This document shows positions 15,919 through 25,071 of a stretch of 52,997 nucleotides of DNA, one piece after another. The position numbers were made by a program, and so were the translations under genes. Source of the stretch: Parafrankia irregularis (GTDB lineage Bacteria; Actinomycetota; Actinomycetes; Frankiales; Frankiaceae); contig NZ_FAOZ01000044.1 of NCBI RefSeq assembly GCF_001536285.1, forward strand, positions 1-52,997. Direction: 5' to 3'. The notes beneath the pieces are model-generated. The model saw only the letters and a list, made by a program, of their open reading frames with translations. It did no database searches and was not told the DNA's origin. Numbering within the stretch: position 1 is the stretch's first letter; each line of letters begins with the position of its first letter.

Positions 15919-16524
15919 CTAGGTTCCAAGCACGCAGCTAGTTCCAAGCACGCAGTGCAGTGCCGGTTCCAGCTGGTCGAAGGCCCGCTTGCCGATCTCG
16001 AGCAGGTCGAGCCGCCCGTCCGAGGTCTCCCAGTGGAGCAGGACGGCGTCGAGGGTGGCGAGCGTCCAGCTGGTGATCAGGCGGGCGGCGAGCGGGTCGT
16101 GGTCCGGCCCCAGCCGGGCGATGACCGAGGCGGTCAGCGCGGCGGTTCGCGCCCGCTGTGCGTCGGACAGCCGCGTGCTCAGCTCCGGCCGGCTGGTGAC
16201 CATGCGCAGGACGGCGAGCGCGGGGGCGGGGCTGTCGGCGCACGACTGCAGCACCGTGAAGGTCGCCGAACGCAGCGTGGCGATGACGGGTTCGTCCGGG
16301 GGGCGGGCGTCGACGATGCCGTCGAAGCCGCCGGAGTGGAAGATCTCGCTGACCACGTCCTCCTTCGCCGGGTAGTAGCGAAAGAAGGTGCGTGGTGACA
16401 CCTCGGCCGCGGCCGCGATGTCCTCGACGGTCGTCGCCTCGTAGCCGCGCTCGGTGAACAGCGCCATCGCGGCCGCCGCGAGTGCCTCGCGCGTCCGTTC
16501 CTTCTTCGTCTCCCGAAGACCCAT
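15919..16524 (-). CDS. TetR family transcriptional regulator
   Basis: A 201-residue repressor. KKERTREALAAAAMALFTERGYEATTVEDIAAAAEVSPRTFFRYYPAKEDVV covers the whole TetR HTH; the SPRTFFRYYPAKED signature is typical of mycobacterial/actinobacterial MFT- or efflux-linked TetRs. The C-terminal domain is helical with no known ligand. The final residues repeat CVLGTSCVLGT. The ATG is preceded by GGGAGG. It is divergent from the DHA2 exporter at 16647, its probable target. Confidence 0.9.
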   Translation of the reverse strand: MGLRETKKERTREALAAAAMALFTERGYEATTVEDIAAAAEVSPRTFFRYYPAKEDVVSEIFHSGGFDGIVDARPPDEPVIATLRSATFTVLQSCADSPAPALAVLRMVTSRPELSTRLSDAQRARTAALTASVIARLGPDHDPLAARLITSWTLATLDAVLLHWETSDGRLDLLEIGKRAFDQLEPALHCVLGTSCVLGT

Positions 16525-16574
16525 GACCGCCTCCCCGGCCGCGATGGTACCAATCCTGGCATCAGAATGTTAAA

Positions 16575-16590
16575 TGGCACACGGTTGCCA
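16575..16590. promoter_or_regulatory. Possible TetR operator (TGGCA-N6-TGCCA)
   Basis: A perfect 5-bp inverted repeat around CACGGT lies 57 bases before the exporter start and 51 bases upstream of the TetR start. It is short enough to arise by chance in GC-rich DNA. Confidence 0.3.
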
Positions 16591-16646
16591 CTTCGCTTGC
16601 GGGGTGTGAGGCTGGTAGAACCCCCTGACCTGAGCGGAGACCCCGA

Positions 16647-18278
16647 ATGACTTCACCACCGTCCACGACCGCCGCGCACCGGCCCGACGGGGCGAGGAAG
16701 AACGCGGGTGCGCAGGCCAGCGGGGGTGGCCGGCTGGAGAGGCTGCGGGCGAACCCGTGGCTGACACTGGTCAGTGTCGCCCTCGGCGTGATCATGGTCG
16801 GTCTCGACGGCACCGTGGTGTCGATCGCGAACCCGTTCATCGCCCGCGATCTCGACGCCAGCCTGCAGAGCCTGCAGTGGGTCACGAACGCCTACCTGCT
16901 CGCGCTCGCGGTGCTCCTGATCGTCGGCGGCAAGCTCGGTGACCGGTTCGGCCGGAAGAAGGTCTTCCTCGTCGGCATCGCCGGGTTCGCGGTGACGTCG
17001 CTGCTCGTCGGCCTGTCCGGCAGCATCGGCGAGGTCATCGTGTGGCGTGCGCTGCAGGGTGTGTTCGGTGCGCTGCTGATGCCGAACACGCTGGCGTTGC
17101 TGCGTTCGGTCTTCCCGGCCGAGAAGCTCAACTCCGCCATCGGAATCTGGGGGGCGAGCTCCGCGATCTCGATCGCGGCCGGCCCGATCATCGGCGGGCT
17201 TCTCGTCGAGAACGTCTCCTGGGAGTCGGTGTTCTACCTCAACATTCCGGTCGGGGTCGTCGCCCTCGTCGTCGGCCTGGCGGTGGTCAGGGAAAGCCGT
17301 AACGAGGAGCCCGGGCAGCGCTTCGACCCACTTGGTCTGCTCCTGCTGTCCGGGGGTCTGTTCGCGCTGGTCTACGGGGTGGTGAAGGCACAGTCCTGGG
17401 GCTGGGGGAGCGTGAACACGCTCGGCTTCCTCGGGGGTGCGGTCGTCCTGCTGGTGCTGTTCGTGCTGGCCGAGCTGCGAGTGGCGCAGCCGTTGCTGCC
17501 GATGTCGCTCTTCCGGGACAGGTCGGTCACCCTCGGCAGCATCCTGGTGCTGGTGAACTTCTTCGCCATGTTCGGTGTGCTGTTCTTCCTCACTCTCTAT
17601 CTGCAGAACGTGCACGGATACTCCGCCGTCGACACCGGTCTCAGGCTGCTTCCGCTGACCGCGGTCTTCATGGTCGGCAGCCCGGTGGCGGCCAGCCTGA
17701 CCACCCGGTTCGGCCCGCGGGTGCCGATCGGCGTCGGGATGTTCGTGCTGTCGCTGGCCCTGTTCTGGATGACGACGCTCGGCACGCACACGTCCTACCT
17801 GCGGCTGTGGCCGTCGCTGCTCGCCATCGGGGTGGGCATCGCCTTCGTGTCGGTCGCCTCGGCCGAGGCCATCGTCGGGAACGCCCCGCTGGAGCTGTCC
17901 GGGGTCGCGGGTGGTCTGCAGAGCACGGCCATGCAGCTCGGCGGCGCGATCGGGACGTCGGTGCTGGGTTCTGTGCTGGCCGCCCGGGTCGAGGGCGTCC
18001 TGTTCGACAGGACGGTGAGCGCCGGTGCGCCGCCCGAGATCGCCGCCCGGGCCGCGCAGGGGACGGAGGAGGTCGTCCAGGGTCTCGTGCCGACGTCGAC
18101 CGGGGCCTCCGGGCAGGTCGCCGATGCGGTGGCCGCGGGCGCGCACGCCGCCTTCATGTCCGGCCTGCATGTCGCGCTGCTGGTGGGCGCGACCGTCGCG
18201 CTGCTCGGTGCGCTGGCCGCCCCACTGATCCGGACGAGTGGTCGGCCGGGCGATGCAGTCCCCGCGTTCGCGGCCTGA
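16647..18278 (+). CDS. MFS DHA2 (EmrB/QacA-type) drug exporter
   Basis: A 543-residue 14-helix exporter. NPWLTLVSVALGVIMVGLDGTVVSIANPFIARDL gives helix 1 with motif D1; GGKLGDRFGRKKVFLVG is motif A; WRALQGVFGALLMPNTLALL and AGPIIGGLLVENVSWESVFYLNIPVG are motif C and its surround. The C-terminal half ends with a final helix and a short polar tail. The ATG at 16647 follows GCGGAGACCCCGA. The divergent TetR neighbour suggests drug-inducible expression. No outer-membrane or membrane-fusion partner is expected in an actinomycete. Confidence 0.92.
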   Translation: MTSPPSTTAAHRPDGARKNAGAQASGGGRLERLRANPWLTLVSVALGVIMVGLDGTVVSIANPFIARDLDASLQSLQWVTNAYLLALAVLLIVGGKLGDRFGRKKVFLVGIAGFAVTSLLVGLSGSIGEVIVWRALQGVFGALLMPNTLALLRSVFPAEKLNSAIGIWGASSAISIAAGPIIGGLLVENVSWESVFYLNIPVGVVALVVGLAVVRESRNEEPGQRFDPLGLLLLSGGLFALVYGVVKAQSWGWGSVNTLGFLGGAVVLLVLFVLAELRVAQPLLPMSLFRDRSVTLGSILVLVNFFAMFGVLFFLTLYLQNVHGYSAVDTGLRLLPLTAVFMVGSPVAASLTTRFGPRVPIGVGMFVLSLALFWMTTLGTHTSYLRLWPSLLAIGVGIAFVSVASAEAIVGNAPLELSGVAGGLQSTAMQLGGAIGTSVLGSVLAARVEGVLFDRTVSAGAPPEIAARAAQGTEEVVQGLVPTSTGASGQVADAVAAGAHAAFMSGLHVALLVGATVALLGALAAPLIRTSGRPGDAVPAFAA

Positions 18279-18330
18279 CGCGGCCGGGCAACGGCAGCGG
18301 CGGTTGCCACCCGACGCCTGGCCTCCCCTC

Positions 18331-18542
18331 GGGATTCGGCACCGTCGCGCCGCATCGGCAATTAACCGCAAGGAAGACAAAAAGGGCGTAGAGTCATTTG
18401 GTAATCCGCAAGTGTGGAGGATTTTGGCTGTCGGAACGACCAAAATCCTCCACTCTGGCTCGGTAGCAGCCAAAGTCCAAAGCTCGGGATTCTCCTAAAT
18501 GCTCTGCCGCCGCTGAAATCCGCACTTCTTGCGGGTTGCCAC
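18331..18542 (+). repeat. 212-bp dispersed repeat, copy 1, with inverted-repeat core
   Basis: The stretch aligns without gaps to 25072-25283. Its right 145 bp (18398-18542) is bounded by TTGGTAATCCGCAAG and CTTGCGGGTTGCCAC, imperfect inverted repeats, and contains the hairpin with arms GGAGGATTTTGGCTG and CGACCAAAATCCTCC around TCGGAA. The conserved left flank starts at GGGATTCGGC. No coding capacity is apparent, so any movement would depend on an outside transposase. It ends 2 bases before the stop codon of the next gene. Confidence 0.75.
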
Positions 18543-18544
18543 GT

Positions 18545-19276
18545 TCAGAGATTCGGGACGGGTGGATGCGCGAGCGGGGCCGCCCCCGGGCGCAGCCCGG
18601 CCAGGAGCAGGTCGAGGTAACGCTCGACGGCGCTGAGGCCGGCCGGGGCGGACATGTCCACCACGCCGCGTAGAGACCACATGAGCATCACGATGTCCGT
18701 GATGGTGACATCCGGTCGTATCGTGCCGGCCTGCTGGGCCTCGACGAGCAGCTCCGCCAGCGCCTCGCGAAAGGCCATGCGCGGCTCGTCCGGCTGAGCC
18801 GCTTCGTAGATCTTCATCATGTATCCGCGCTTGCTCACCTGGACGGCGGCGCAGCGGCGCAGCGTCCGTTCCAGGCCAGCGCCGTCGGTGGCGCCGAGCT
18901 CCGCCCGGGCGTCGTCCAGCAGCGCGCGCAGCAGATCCTCGGCGAGCTGCGCGAGCAGGTGCTCCTTGGTGGGGAACCGCCGGTACAGCGTGCCGACCCC
19001 GACACCGGCCCGGCGGGCGATCTCCTCGACGTTGGCGTCGATCCCACGCTCGGCGAAGACCTCGCAGGCCGCGGTGATGATCCGGTCCCGGTTGCGGGCG
19101 GCGTCCTGGCGCAGGCGGGGCGTTGCCGGCGCTTCCGCGCCCGCGCCCGGGCCTGTGCCTGCGCTCGCCCCTGTGTCGGTTCCCGAGACGGCCGCCGGAG
19201 CCGGCCCCGGCGGTGCGGCCAGGCTGGACTCAGATACGGGCGCCGGTGTGGATGGCGGCGCGGGCATCCTGCTCAT
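18545..19276 (-). CDS. TetR family transcriptional regulator
   Basis: A 243-residue repressor with a Pro/Ala/Gly-rich, probably disordered N-terminus of ~50 residues. The HTH follows: RLRQDAARNRDRIITAACEVFAERGIDANVEEIARRAGVGVGTLYRRFPTKEHLLAQL, the subgroup with GVGVGTLYRRFPTKE. ATG 19276 has GGGAGAGG eight bases upstream. It lies 100 bases downstream of the MFS gene on the same strand, probably in one operon and controlling that exporter. The stop codon abuts a 212-bp repeat, so the present C-terminus (APLAHPPVPNL) may have been shaped by that insertion. Confidence 0.9.
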   Translation of the reverse strand: MSRMPAPPSTPAPVSESSLAAPPGPAPAAVSGTDTGASAGTGPGAGAEAPATPRLRQDAARNRDRIITAACEVFAERGIDANVEEIARRAGVGVGTLYRRFPTKEHLLAQLAEDLLRALLDDARAELGATDGAGLERTLRRCAAVQVSKRGYMMKIYEAAQPDEPRMAFREALAELLVEAQQAGTIRPDVTITDIVMLMWSLRGVVDMSAPAGLSAVERYLDLLLAGLRPGAAPLAHPPVPNL

Positions 19277-19376
19277 GACGTCCTCTCCCGGTCGGCGGCT
19301 CCCGGGCGAGTCGGCTGGTGGGCGGCGACCGGCGCCGGTCTGGGAGCCGAGCCGGCACCCAGACCGGTCGACGTGG

Positions 19377-20933
19377 TCAGTCGACCAGTTCAGCCCCGGC
19401 GACGAGCGCGGATTCCGCGTGCTCGTGCCGGCCCGAGAGTTCCAACACGACAGTTTCGTTCCTGAAACGTGGAATGAGCAACGCGACCGCCGACGCGACG
19501 ACGCTCGCGGCGGCCAGGAACAGGAAGCCGTGGCTGTAGCCGCTGGCCTTCGGCCGGCTGCCCGCGGTCGTGCCGCTGGCGACCAGCACGGCGATCACGG
19601 CCGAGCCGAGCGAGCCGCCGATGGTCCGGATGTTGGCGTTCATACCGCTCGCCACACCGGTCTGGGTGGGCGGCACGGACTCGACGATGATGTTCGCCAG
19701 CGCGGCGAAGACCAGGCCCATGCCCCCGCCGAACATCGTGGACGCGAAGAGGATCTCCCAGACGTAGTCGTTGAGGTAGCCGAACATGAGCATCGGCAGC
19801 ACGCTGATCAGCGAACCCAGGACCACCGCGGCCCGCGAGCCGATGCTCGCCGCCACCCGGGCGCTGAACATGCTCACCACGAACATCGCCAGAGTCATCG
19901 GCAGGCAGTACAGGCCCGACTCGGTCACGCTCGCGCCCAGGCCGTAGCCGGCGCTGGTGGGGGTCTGCAGGAAAGCCGGCAGGAACGACATCGTCCCGTA
20001 GAGGCCCATGCCGAACATCAGCGCCACGAGGTTCGCGGTCCAGACCGGGCGCTGGCGCATCATCCGCAGATCGATCAGCGGCTCCTTGGCCCGGCTCTCC
20101 GCGACCAGCCACAGCAGCAGCAGCACCGCGGCAGCCCCGAACAGGCCCAGGACGCGCCCCGACGTCCAGCCCCAGGCGCGGCCCTCGCTGACACCGAGCA
20201 GCAGTGAGACGAGCCAGCCGGCGAGCAGGACCCCGCCGAGCCAGCTGACTCCCCCGGGCGTGCGGTTGGGCGACTCCGGGATGAACTTCGCCGCCGCGGC
20301 GGCCGCGAGCAGCACGACAGCCATCGGTGCCCAGAACAGCCAGTGGTAGCCGAACGCGTCCTCGATCGGGCCGGCGAGGACGAGGCCGGCACCGGCGCCG
20401 ACCGCGGTCAGGGCGGCTATGACTCCGACCGCCGTACCGACTTTCTCCCGGGGCAGCTCGTCGCGCAGGATCCCGAAGGACAGGGGCAGGATCGCGCCAC
20501 CGCAGCCCTGGATCGCCCGGCCGATGATCATGATGCCGATGTTGGGCGCCAGCGCCGACACCAGCGCGCCGAGTGCCAGCAGCAGCAGGGCGAGAACGAA
20601 GATCTTCTTCTTGCCCGCCATGTCGCCGATGCGGCCGAGGATCGGTGTGGCGATGGAGGCGGCGAGCAGATAGGCGGTCATCACCCAGGTGACCGTGCTC
20701 TGGTCGGTGTGCAGCTCGCGCTGGATCGTCGGCAGGACCGGGCCCACCAGGGACTGCAGCAGCGCGAACGCCGCCGTCCCCGCGATGACCACGCCGTAGG
20801 TCAGCTGGTAGCTGTTCGCCCTGTCCGCGTTGCCTGACCTGCCTGCCTTGCCTGACCTGTCTGCCTTGCCTGATCCGTCTGCGTTGCCGGACCTGTCCGC
20901 GCTGCTCGTGCTGCTCGCCGTGCCCGCCTTCAT
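19377..20933 (-). CDS. MFS DHA2-type exporter
   Basis: A 518-residue 14-helix exporter. LLQSLVGPVLPTIQRELHTDQSTVTWVMTAYLLAASIATPILGRIGDMAGKKKIFV spans helices 1-2 with motif A (GRIGDMAGKKK); GRAIQGCGGAILPLSFGILRD and GPIEDAFGYHWLFWAPM follow. QTGVASGMNANIRTIGGSLGSAV near the end is typical of the group. The N-terminal 35 residues repeat a SGKADR/SGNADR unit encoded by tandem DNA repeats (about 20830-20900). ATG 20933 was chosen for GAGAGGG upstream. The downstream TetR gene probably regulates it. Confidence 0.9.
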   Translation of the reverse strand: MKAGTASSTSSADRSGNADGSGKADRSGKAGRSGNADRANSYQLTYGVVIAGTAAFALLQSLVGPVLPTIQRELHTDQSTVTWVMTAYLLAASIATPILGRIGDMAGKKKIFVLALLLLALGALVSALAPNIGIMIIGRAIQGCGGAILPLSFGILRDELPREKVGTAVGVIAALTAVGAGAGLVLAGPIEDAFGYHWLFWAPMAVVLLAAAAAAKFIPESPNRTPGGVSWLGGVLLAGWLVSLLLGVSEGRAWGWTSGRVLGLFGAAAVLLLLWLVAESRAKEPLIDLRMMRQRPVWTANLVALMFGMGLYGTMSFLPAFLQTPTSAGYGLGASVTESGLYCLPMTLAMFVVSMFSARVAASIGSRAAVVLGSLISVLPMLMFGYLNDYVWEILFASTMFGGGMGLVFAALANIIVESVPPTQTGVASGMNANIRTIGGSLGSAVIAVLVASGTTAGSRPKASGYSHGFLFLAAASVVASAVALLIPRFRNETVVLELSGRHEHAESALVAGAELVD

Positions 20934-21178
20934 CCGCGCCCTCTCGACTGCCGCCACGAAGATCGATTGATGTAGCTCCTCGCCGGCTGGCAGCACGGCG
21001 CCCAGGCAGAAGTGGAATCGAGATTCCGGTCGCTGTCAAGAACGCTGCTGCTGGGTGGAGGTGGGCCCTCTGCGTGAACTCTGTGAGGTGATGGGTGTGG
21101 ATCGGCCGGGCTGCGACAGAGTTCAGCCCGCCGCCAACCGTCCGAATTATCCATATTTGACCTGCCGAGGAGTCTGAT

Positions 21179-21751
21179 TTGCGACTACAGCGAAGCTCTC
21201 CGTCATCACTCGAACGTGATGTTCATCGCTGCCGGAACCTCGAGCTGACCTATCCCGAACGGGGCGCGACGGCGGGTCCGCTGCCCGACGGTTATCACCA
21301 TGTGATGCATCGCATACAGATCGGAACGGGGCGGGCGGTTTTCGACCGGGCGTCCGGCGCGCTGCTGGACTGGTCCATGCAGCGCGGCGCCGGCCTGCGG
21401 CTCGCCGCCACCCGGCCGCTGGTGGAGACCGGCGTGACGGTGCTGATGTGTGCCGGGCCGGGGCCGGTCGGCATCGCCGCGCCCTGCCGGGTCGTCTGGG
21501 TGCTCGACGAGCCGGACCGGCGCGGTTTCGCCTACGGGACGCTGCCCGGCCATCCCGAGAGTGGGGAGGAGGCCTTTGTCGTCGAGTGGGACGCCGGTGC
21601 GGTCTGGCTCACCATCACGGCGTTCAGCCGTCCGGACGGGCTGCTGTCCAGGCTGGGCGCGCCGGTCGGCCGCAGGGTCCAGGACGTGGTGACCCGGCGG
21701 TACATCCGGGCTGTGCGGCGGCTCGTCGCGGATGTCGACCCGAAGGGGTAG
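21179..21751 (+). CDS. DUF1990 family protein
   Basis: A 190-residue protein recognised by LTYPERGATAGPLPDGYHH near residue 22, the start motif of the DUF1990 family, and by the later pattern GFAYGTLPGHPESGEEAFVVEW. These proteins occur in actinobacteria and plants and may bind a small hydrophobic ligand; no reaction is established. TTG 21179 is preceded by GAGGAG with six-base spacing, making a TTG start credible. No partner is obvious; a TetR gene follows after a repeat-rich gap. Confidence 0.82.
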   Translation: MRLQRSSPSSLERDVHRCRNLELTYPERGATAGPLPDGYHHVMHRIQIGTGRAVFDRASGALLDWSMQRGAGLRLAATRPLVETGVTVLMCAGPGPVGIAAPCRVVWVLDEPDRRGFAYGTLPGHPESGEEAFVVEWDAGAVWLTITAFSRPDGLLSRLGAPVGRRVQDVVTRRYIRAVRRLVADVDPKG

Positions 21752-21775
21752 GGGTCGGGGCTCGCGTCCGCGACG

Positions 21776-21880
<105 letters not shown>

Positions 21881-21956
21881 CGGGTGCCCGGCGGTGCCGG
21901 CTCCGCCACTGCTGCGGCCTATCTTGCCTCGGTTCAGATACCATCCAGGGCAAATA

Positions 21957-21971
21957 CTTTACCTGGTAAAG
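21957..21971. promoter_or_regulatory. Candidate TetR operator, CTTTACC-T-GGTAAAG
   Basis: A perfect 7-1-7 palindrome in an AT-richer pocket, 85 bases before the likely TetR start at 22056. The regulator probably autoregulates here, which would also affect the overlapping HelD-like gene. Confidence 0.6.
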
Positions 21972-22055
21972 ATCAAGATGGTGGCCGGGAGCGTGGCTGA
22001 CCGCGGGCGGTTGATCGAGATCGGGGCGGGCGAGTCGGATGACGGGGCGAGTCGG

Positions 22056-22682
22056 ATGAGCGGGCTGCGGGAGCGCAAGAAGCGGCGTACCCACGACGCG
22101 CTGTCGGAGGCCGCCATCGCCCTGTTCCTGGAACGCGGGTTCGACAACGTTTCCGTCGCCGAGGTGGCGGCCGCGGCGGAGGTCTCCAAGCCGACGCTGT
22201 TCGCCTACTTCCCCACCAAGGAGGACCTCGTCCTGCACCGTCTCGTCGATCACGCGGGCGAGGCCGGTCGGGTGGTGCGGGCCCGGCCCGCGGGCGAGTC
22301 GCCGTTGCAGGCCCTGGAGAACCACTTCGTCGCCGGTCTGGCGCGGCGCGATCCCGTGACCGGCCTGAACGGTGACCCCGCGGTCCTCGCCTTCCACGGG
22401 ATGGTCTTCGACACGCCGAGCCTGGCCGGGCGCGTCGCCCAGTACACAGCCCGGGACGAGGAGTCGCTCGCCGCGGCGCTGGCCGAGGCGGTACCGGCGG
22501 CCGGTGACCTGGCCGCGCGGCTGGCGGCCAGCCAGGTTCTCGCCGTGTGCCGGGTGCTCGCCCGGGAGAACTGGCGCCAGCTCTGCCTGCCCCGCCCCGC
22601 CCCCGCGGTCCATTCCGACGCGCTCGCCGCCGCCCGCCTGGCTTTTCGGGCGCTGCGGAACGGGCTCGTCGAATTCGCGTGA
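22056..22682 (+). CDS. TetR family transcriptional regulator
   Basis: A 208-residue repressor from ATG 22056. LRERKKRRTHDALSEAAIALFLERGFDNVSVAEVAAAAEVSKPTLFAYFPTKEDLV is a complete TetR HTH. Upstream in-frame starts exist (ATG 21978, GTG 21993), but ATG 21978 begins only seven bases after the palindrome at 21957-21971, leaving little room for a ribosome site; the bases GGGCGAGTCGGATGA are duplicated just before 22056. The gene ends two to forty-five bases before the HelD-like gene depending on that gene's start, so the two are probably an operon. Confidence 0.88.
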   Translation: MSGLRERKKRRTHDALSEAAIALFLERGFDNVSVAEVAAAAEVSKPTLFAYFPTKEDLVLHRLVDHAGEAGRVVRARPAGESPLQALENHFVAGLARRDPVTGLNGDPAVLAFHGMVFDTPSLAGRVAQYTARDEESLAAALAEAVPAAGDLAARLAASQVLAVCRVLARENWRQLCLPRPAPAVHSDALAAARLAFRALRNGLVEFA

Positions 22683-22723
22683 AACCGCCAGCCAGGCCAC
22701 CGGACGCCAGACAGGGAGTTCTG

Positions 22724-25015
22724 TTGTACGCGCAGAGGACCGGCCCGACCGAGGACGTCGCGCGAGGCGATGAGCTGTGTGCGGAGCAGGCCTATCTGCG
22801 TCGTGCGCTGCTCGCGCTGCGCGGAATGTTCGAACAGGTGCGGAACACTGCCGTCGCCGCCGGCGACCCGGTGGCGGACAAGGTGACGAACGCGTATCTG
22901 CGGATCGACCGGGAACGGCGGCTCGCGGCACTCGGCCCGCGCGACGATTCGATACCGCTGTTCTTCGGGCGCCTCGACTACCGGCAGGACCACCCGGGCT
23001 CGGCTTCGCCCTCTGGTTCGGCTTTCGACTCGACCGCTGCTCTGGATCCGGCGGCACCGGCACCGGCACCGGCATCCGCACCAGTGCCGGCGTCGGCGGT
23101 GGCGCTGGCCGAGGTGCCGGCCGCGCCGGTCTACCTGGGCCGCCGGCTCGTCCGGGAGGAGGCGGGTGATGACCCGCTGGTGGTTGACTGGCGGGCCGAC
23201 GTCGCGCGCCCCTTCTACCGGGCACACCGCGCCGACCCGATGGGCCTGCGGGTCCGGCGCAGGTTCGGGTTCGTCGACGGCAGGCTGACCGCGTTCGAAG
23301 ACGAGGCCTTCGGACCCGGTGCCACCACCAGCGACGACGAGACCGCCGCGACGGCTGGGACCGCCGCGGCGAGCCTGCTCGAGCAGGAGATCCAGCGGCC
23401 GCGGTCCGGCCCGATGCGGGACATCGTCGCGACGATCCAGCCGGAGCAGGACGAGATCGTCCGCGCCGGGCTCGAGCTCAGTATCTGCGTGCAGGGCGCA
23501 CCCGGTACGGGGAAGACCGCGGTCGGGCTGCACCGCGCCGCCTATCTGCTCTACACCTACCGGGAGCGGCTGGCGCGTTCCGGGGTGCTGGTCGTCGGCC
23601 CGAACCGCGCCTTCCTCGGCTACATCGCCTCGGTGCTGCCGGCATTGGGCGAGTTCACCGTCGAGCAGCGCAGCATCCTCGACCTGCTCGACACGCCGTC
23701 CGCACCGGCCGCATCTTCCGCACCGGCCGCATCTTCCGCACCGGCCGCATCAGCCGCGCGCGGCAGCGGTGCCGCCGAGCCGGAGGACGTCGCCGTCCTC
23801 AAAGGTGACGCGCGGATGGCCACCGTGATCCGGCGTGCTCTGCACGGTGCCATCCAGGCACCCACCGGGCCGGTCACCATCGTCACGAGGGAGGGCCGCT
23901 GGACCGTCGCCGAGCAGGAGGTGACGTTCATGCTCACCGCGCTGCGGTCCGGCTCGTACGGGTACGGCGCAGGCCGGGCGATGCTGGCCCGGCGGATCGG
24001 CGCGGCCGCCGCGCGTCGGGCGGAGCTGGCCGGGGCACACATCACCGACGCCGGCATCGAGGCACTGGCCCGCAGCCGACCGGTTCGCGCGGCGGTCGAG
24101 GCGATCTGGCCGAAGGCCGACGGGGCGAAGCTGATCCGGCGCCTGTTCACCGACCCGGAGTTCCTCGCCTCGGCGGCCGAGGGGGTGCTGACGGAAGCGG
24201 AGCAGGCTCTGCTCGTCGGCCACCGCTCCCGCGGCCGGTCGATCGCGGACGCCTACTGCGTGGACGAGGCGCGACATCTGATCGAGCGGGTGCCCGGCTT
24301 CGGCCATGTGATCGTCGACGAGGCGCAGGACCTGTCGGCGATGCAGTGCCGGGCGATCGGGCGCCGGTGCGAGCAGGGATCGCTGACCGTCCTGGGTGAC
24401 CTGGCGCAGGGAACCAGCGCCTGGGCCGCCGGCAGCTGGCAGGACCTGCTGGCCCACCTGGGCAAACCGGCCACTCATGTCGAGGTGCTGGACCGCAGCC
24501 ACCGGGTTCCCGCCGAGATCCTCGGCTACGCGAACCGGCTGCTGCCGAGCATCGCGCCGCACGTTCCGCCCGCGACATCGGTCCGCCACGTTCCGGGTGC
24601 GTTGACCGTGGTCCGAGCGGCGTCGGACCAGGCGGCCGTGCCGGACCAGGCGGCCGTGCCGGACCGGCTGGCCGCGGAGGTCACGGCGCAGGCGCGCGCC
24701 GTGCTGCGCAACGAGGGCTCCACCGCGGTGCTCGTCGCCGACAGCCAGCTGGCTGCCATCGGCCCGGCGCTGCGCGACGCGGGCCTGCCCTTCATCGAGC
24801 TGCGGGAGGACACCGCGCCCGGCCGGTTCGCGCTGGTGCCCGCCTCGCTGGCGAAGGGACTGGAGTTCGACCATGTGATCCTCGCCGAGCCGGCCGCCGT
24901 CGTCGCCGGTGAACCTGGACGAACGAACGGGCTTCGCCGCCTCTACGTCCTGTTGACCCGCGCGGTGACGTCGCTGACGGTCGTTCACGCCGACGACCTG
25001 CCCGCGGAACTCTGA
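22724..25015 (+). CDS. helR: HelD/HelR-type RNA polymerase-recycling superfamily 1 ATPase
   Basis: A 763-residue UvrD-like ATPase. The order is: N-terminal coiled region (YLRRALLALRGMFEQVRNTAV); an SH3-like insert with YLGRRLVR, DPLVVDWRADVARPFYRA and GLRVRRRFGFVDGRLTAFEDE; Walker A GAPGTGKTAVGLHRAAYLLY (~258); a large insert; Walker B VIVDEAQDLSAMQ (~530); LTVLGDLAQGTSAW; SHRVPAEILGYANRLLP; and ASLAKGLEFDHVILAEP. This is the layout of actinobacterial HelD, which removes stalled RNA polymerase from DNA; the HelR branch is reported to displace rifamycins. Tandem Ala/Pro/Ser stretches interrupt two linkers (about 103-125 and 326-346). TTG 22724 has GGGAG upstream; GTG 22679, overlapping the TetR stop, is an alternative. 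The HelR assignment is tentative. Confidence 0.82.
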   Translation: MYAQRTGPTEDVARGDELCAEQAYLRRALLALRGMFEQVRNTAVAAGDPVADKVTNAYLRIDRERRLAALGPRDDSIPLFFGRLDYRQDHPGSASPSGSAFDSTAALDPAAPAPAPASAPVPASAVALAEVPAAPVYLGRRLVREEAGDDPLVVDWRADVARPFYRAHRADPMGLRVRRRFGFVDGRLTAFEDEAFGPGATTSDDETAATAGTAAASLLEQEIQRPRSGPMRDIVATIQPEQDEIVRAGLELSICVQGAPGTGKTAVGLHRAAYLLYTYRERLARSGVLVVGPNRAFLGYIASVLPALGEFTVEQRSILDLLDTPSAPAASSAPAASSAPAASAARGSGAAEPEDVAVLKGDARMATVIRRALHGAIQAPTGPVTIVTREGRWTVAEQEVTFMLTALRSGSYGYGAGRAMLARRIGAAAARRAELAGAHITDAGIEALARSRPVRAAVEAIWPKADGAKLIRRLFTDPEFLASAAEGVLTEAEQALLVGHRSRGRSIADAYCVDEARHLIERVPGFGHVIVDEAQDLSAMQCRAIGRRCEQGSLTVLGDLAQGTSAWAAGSWQDLLAHLGKPATHVEVLDRSHRVPAEILGYANRLLPSIAPHVPPATSVRHVPGALTVVRAASDQAAVPDQAAVPDRLAAEVTAQARAVLRNEGSTAVLVADSQLAAIGPALRDAGLPFIELREDTAPGRFALVPASLAKGLEFDHVILAEPAAVVAGEPGRTNGLRRLYVLLTRAVTSLTVVHADDLPAEL

Positions 25016-25071
25016 CCGAGAACCGGCCGGCGGGCTCGAGGTGGACGGGCGGACGTCCTGGCCACTCTCCA

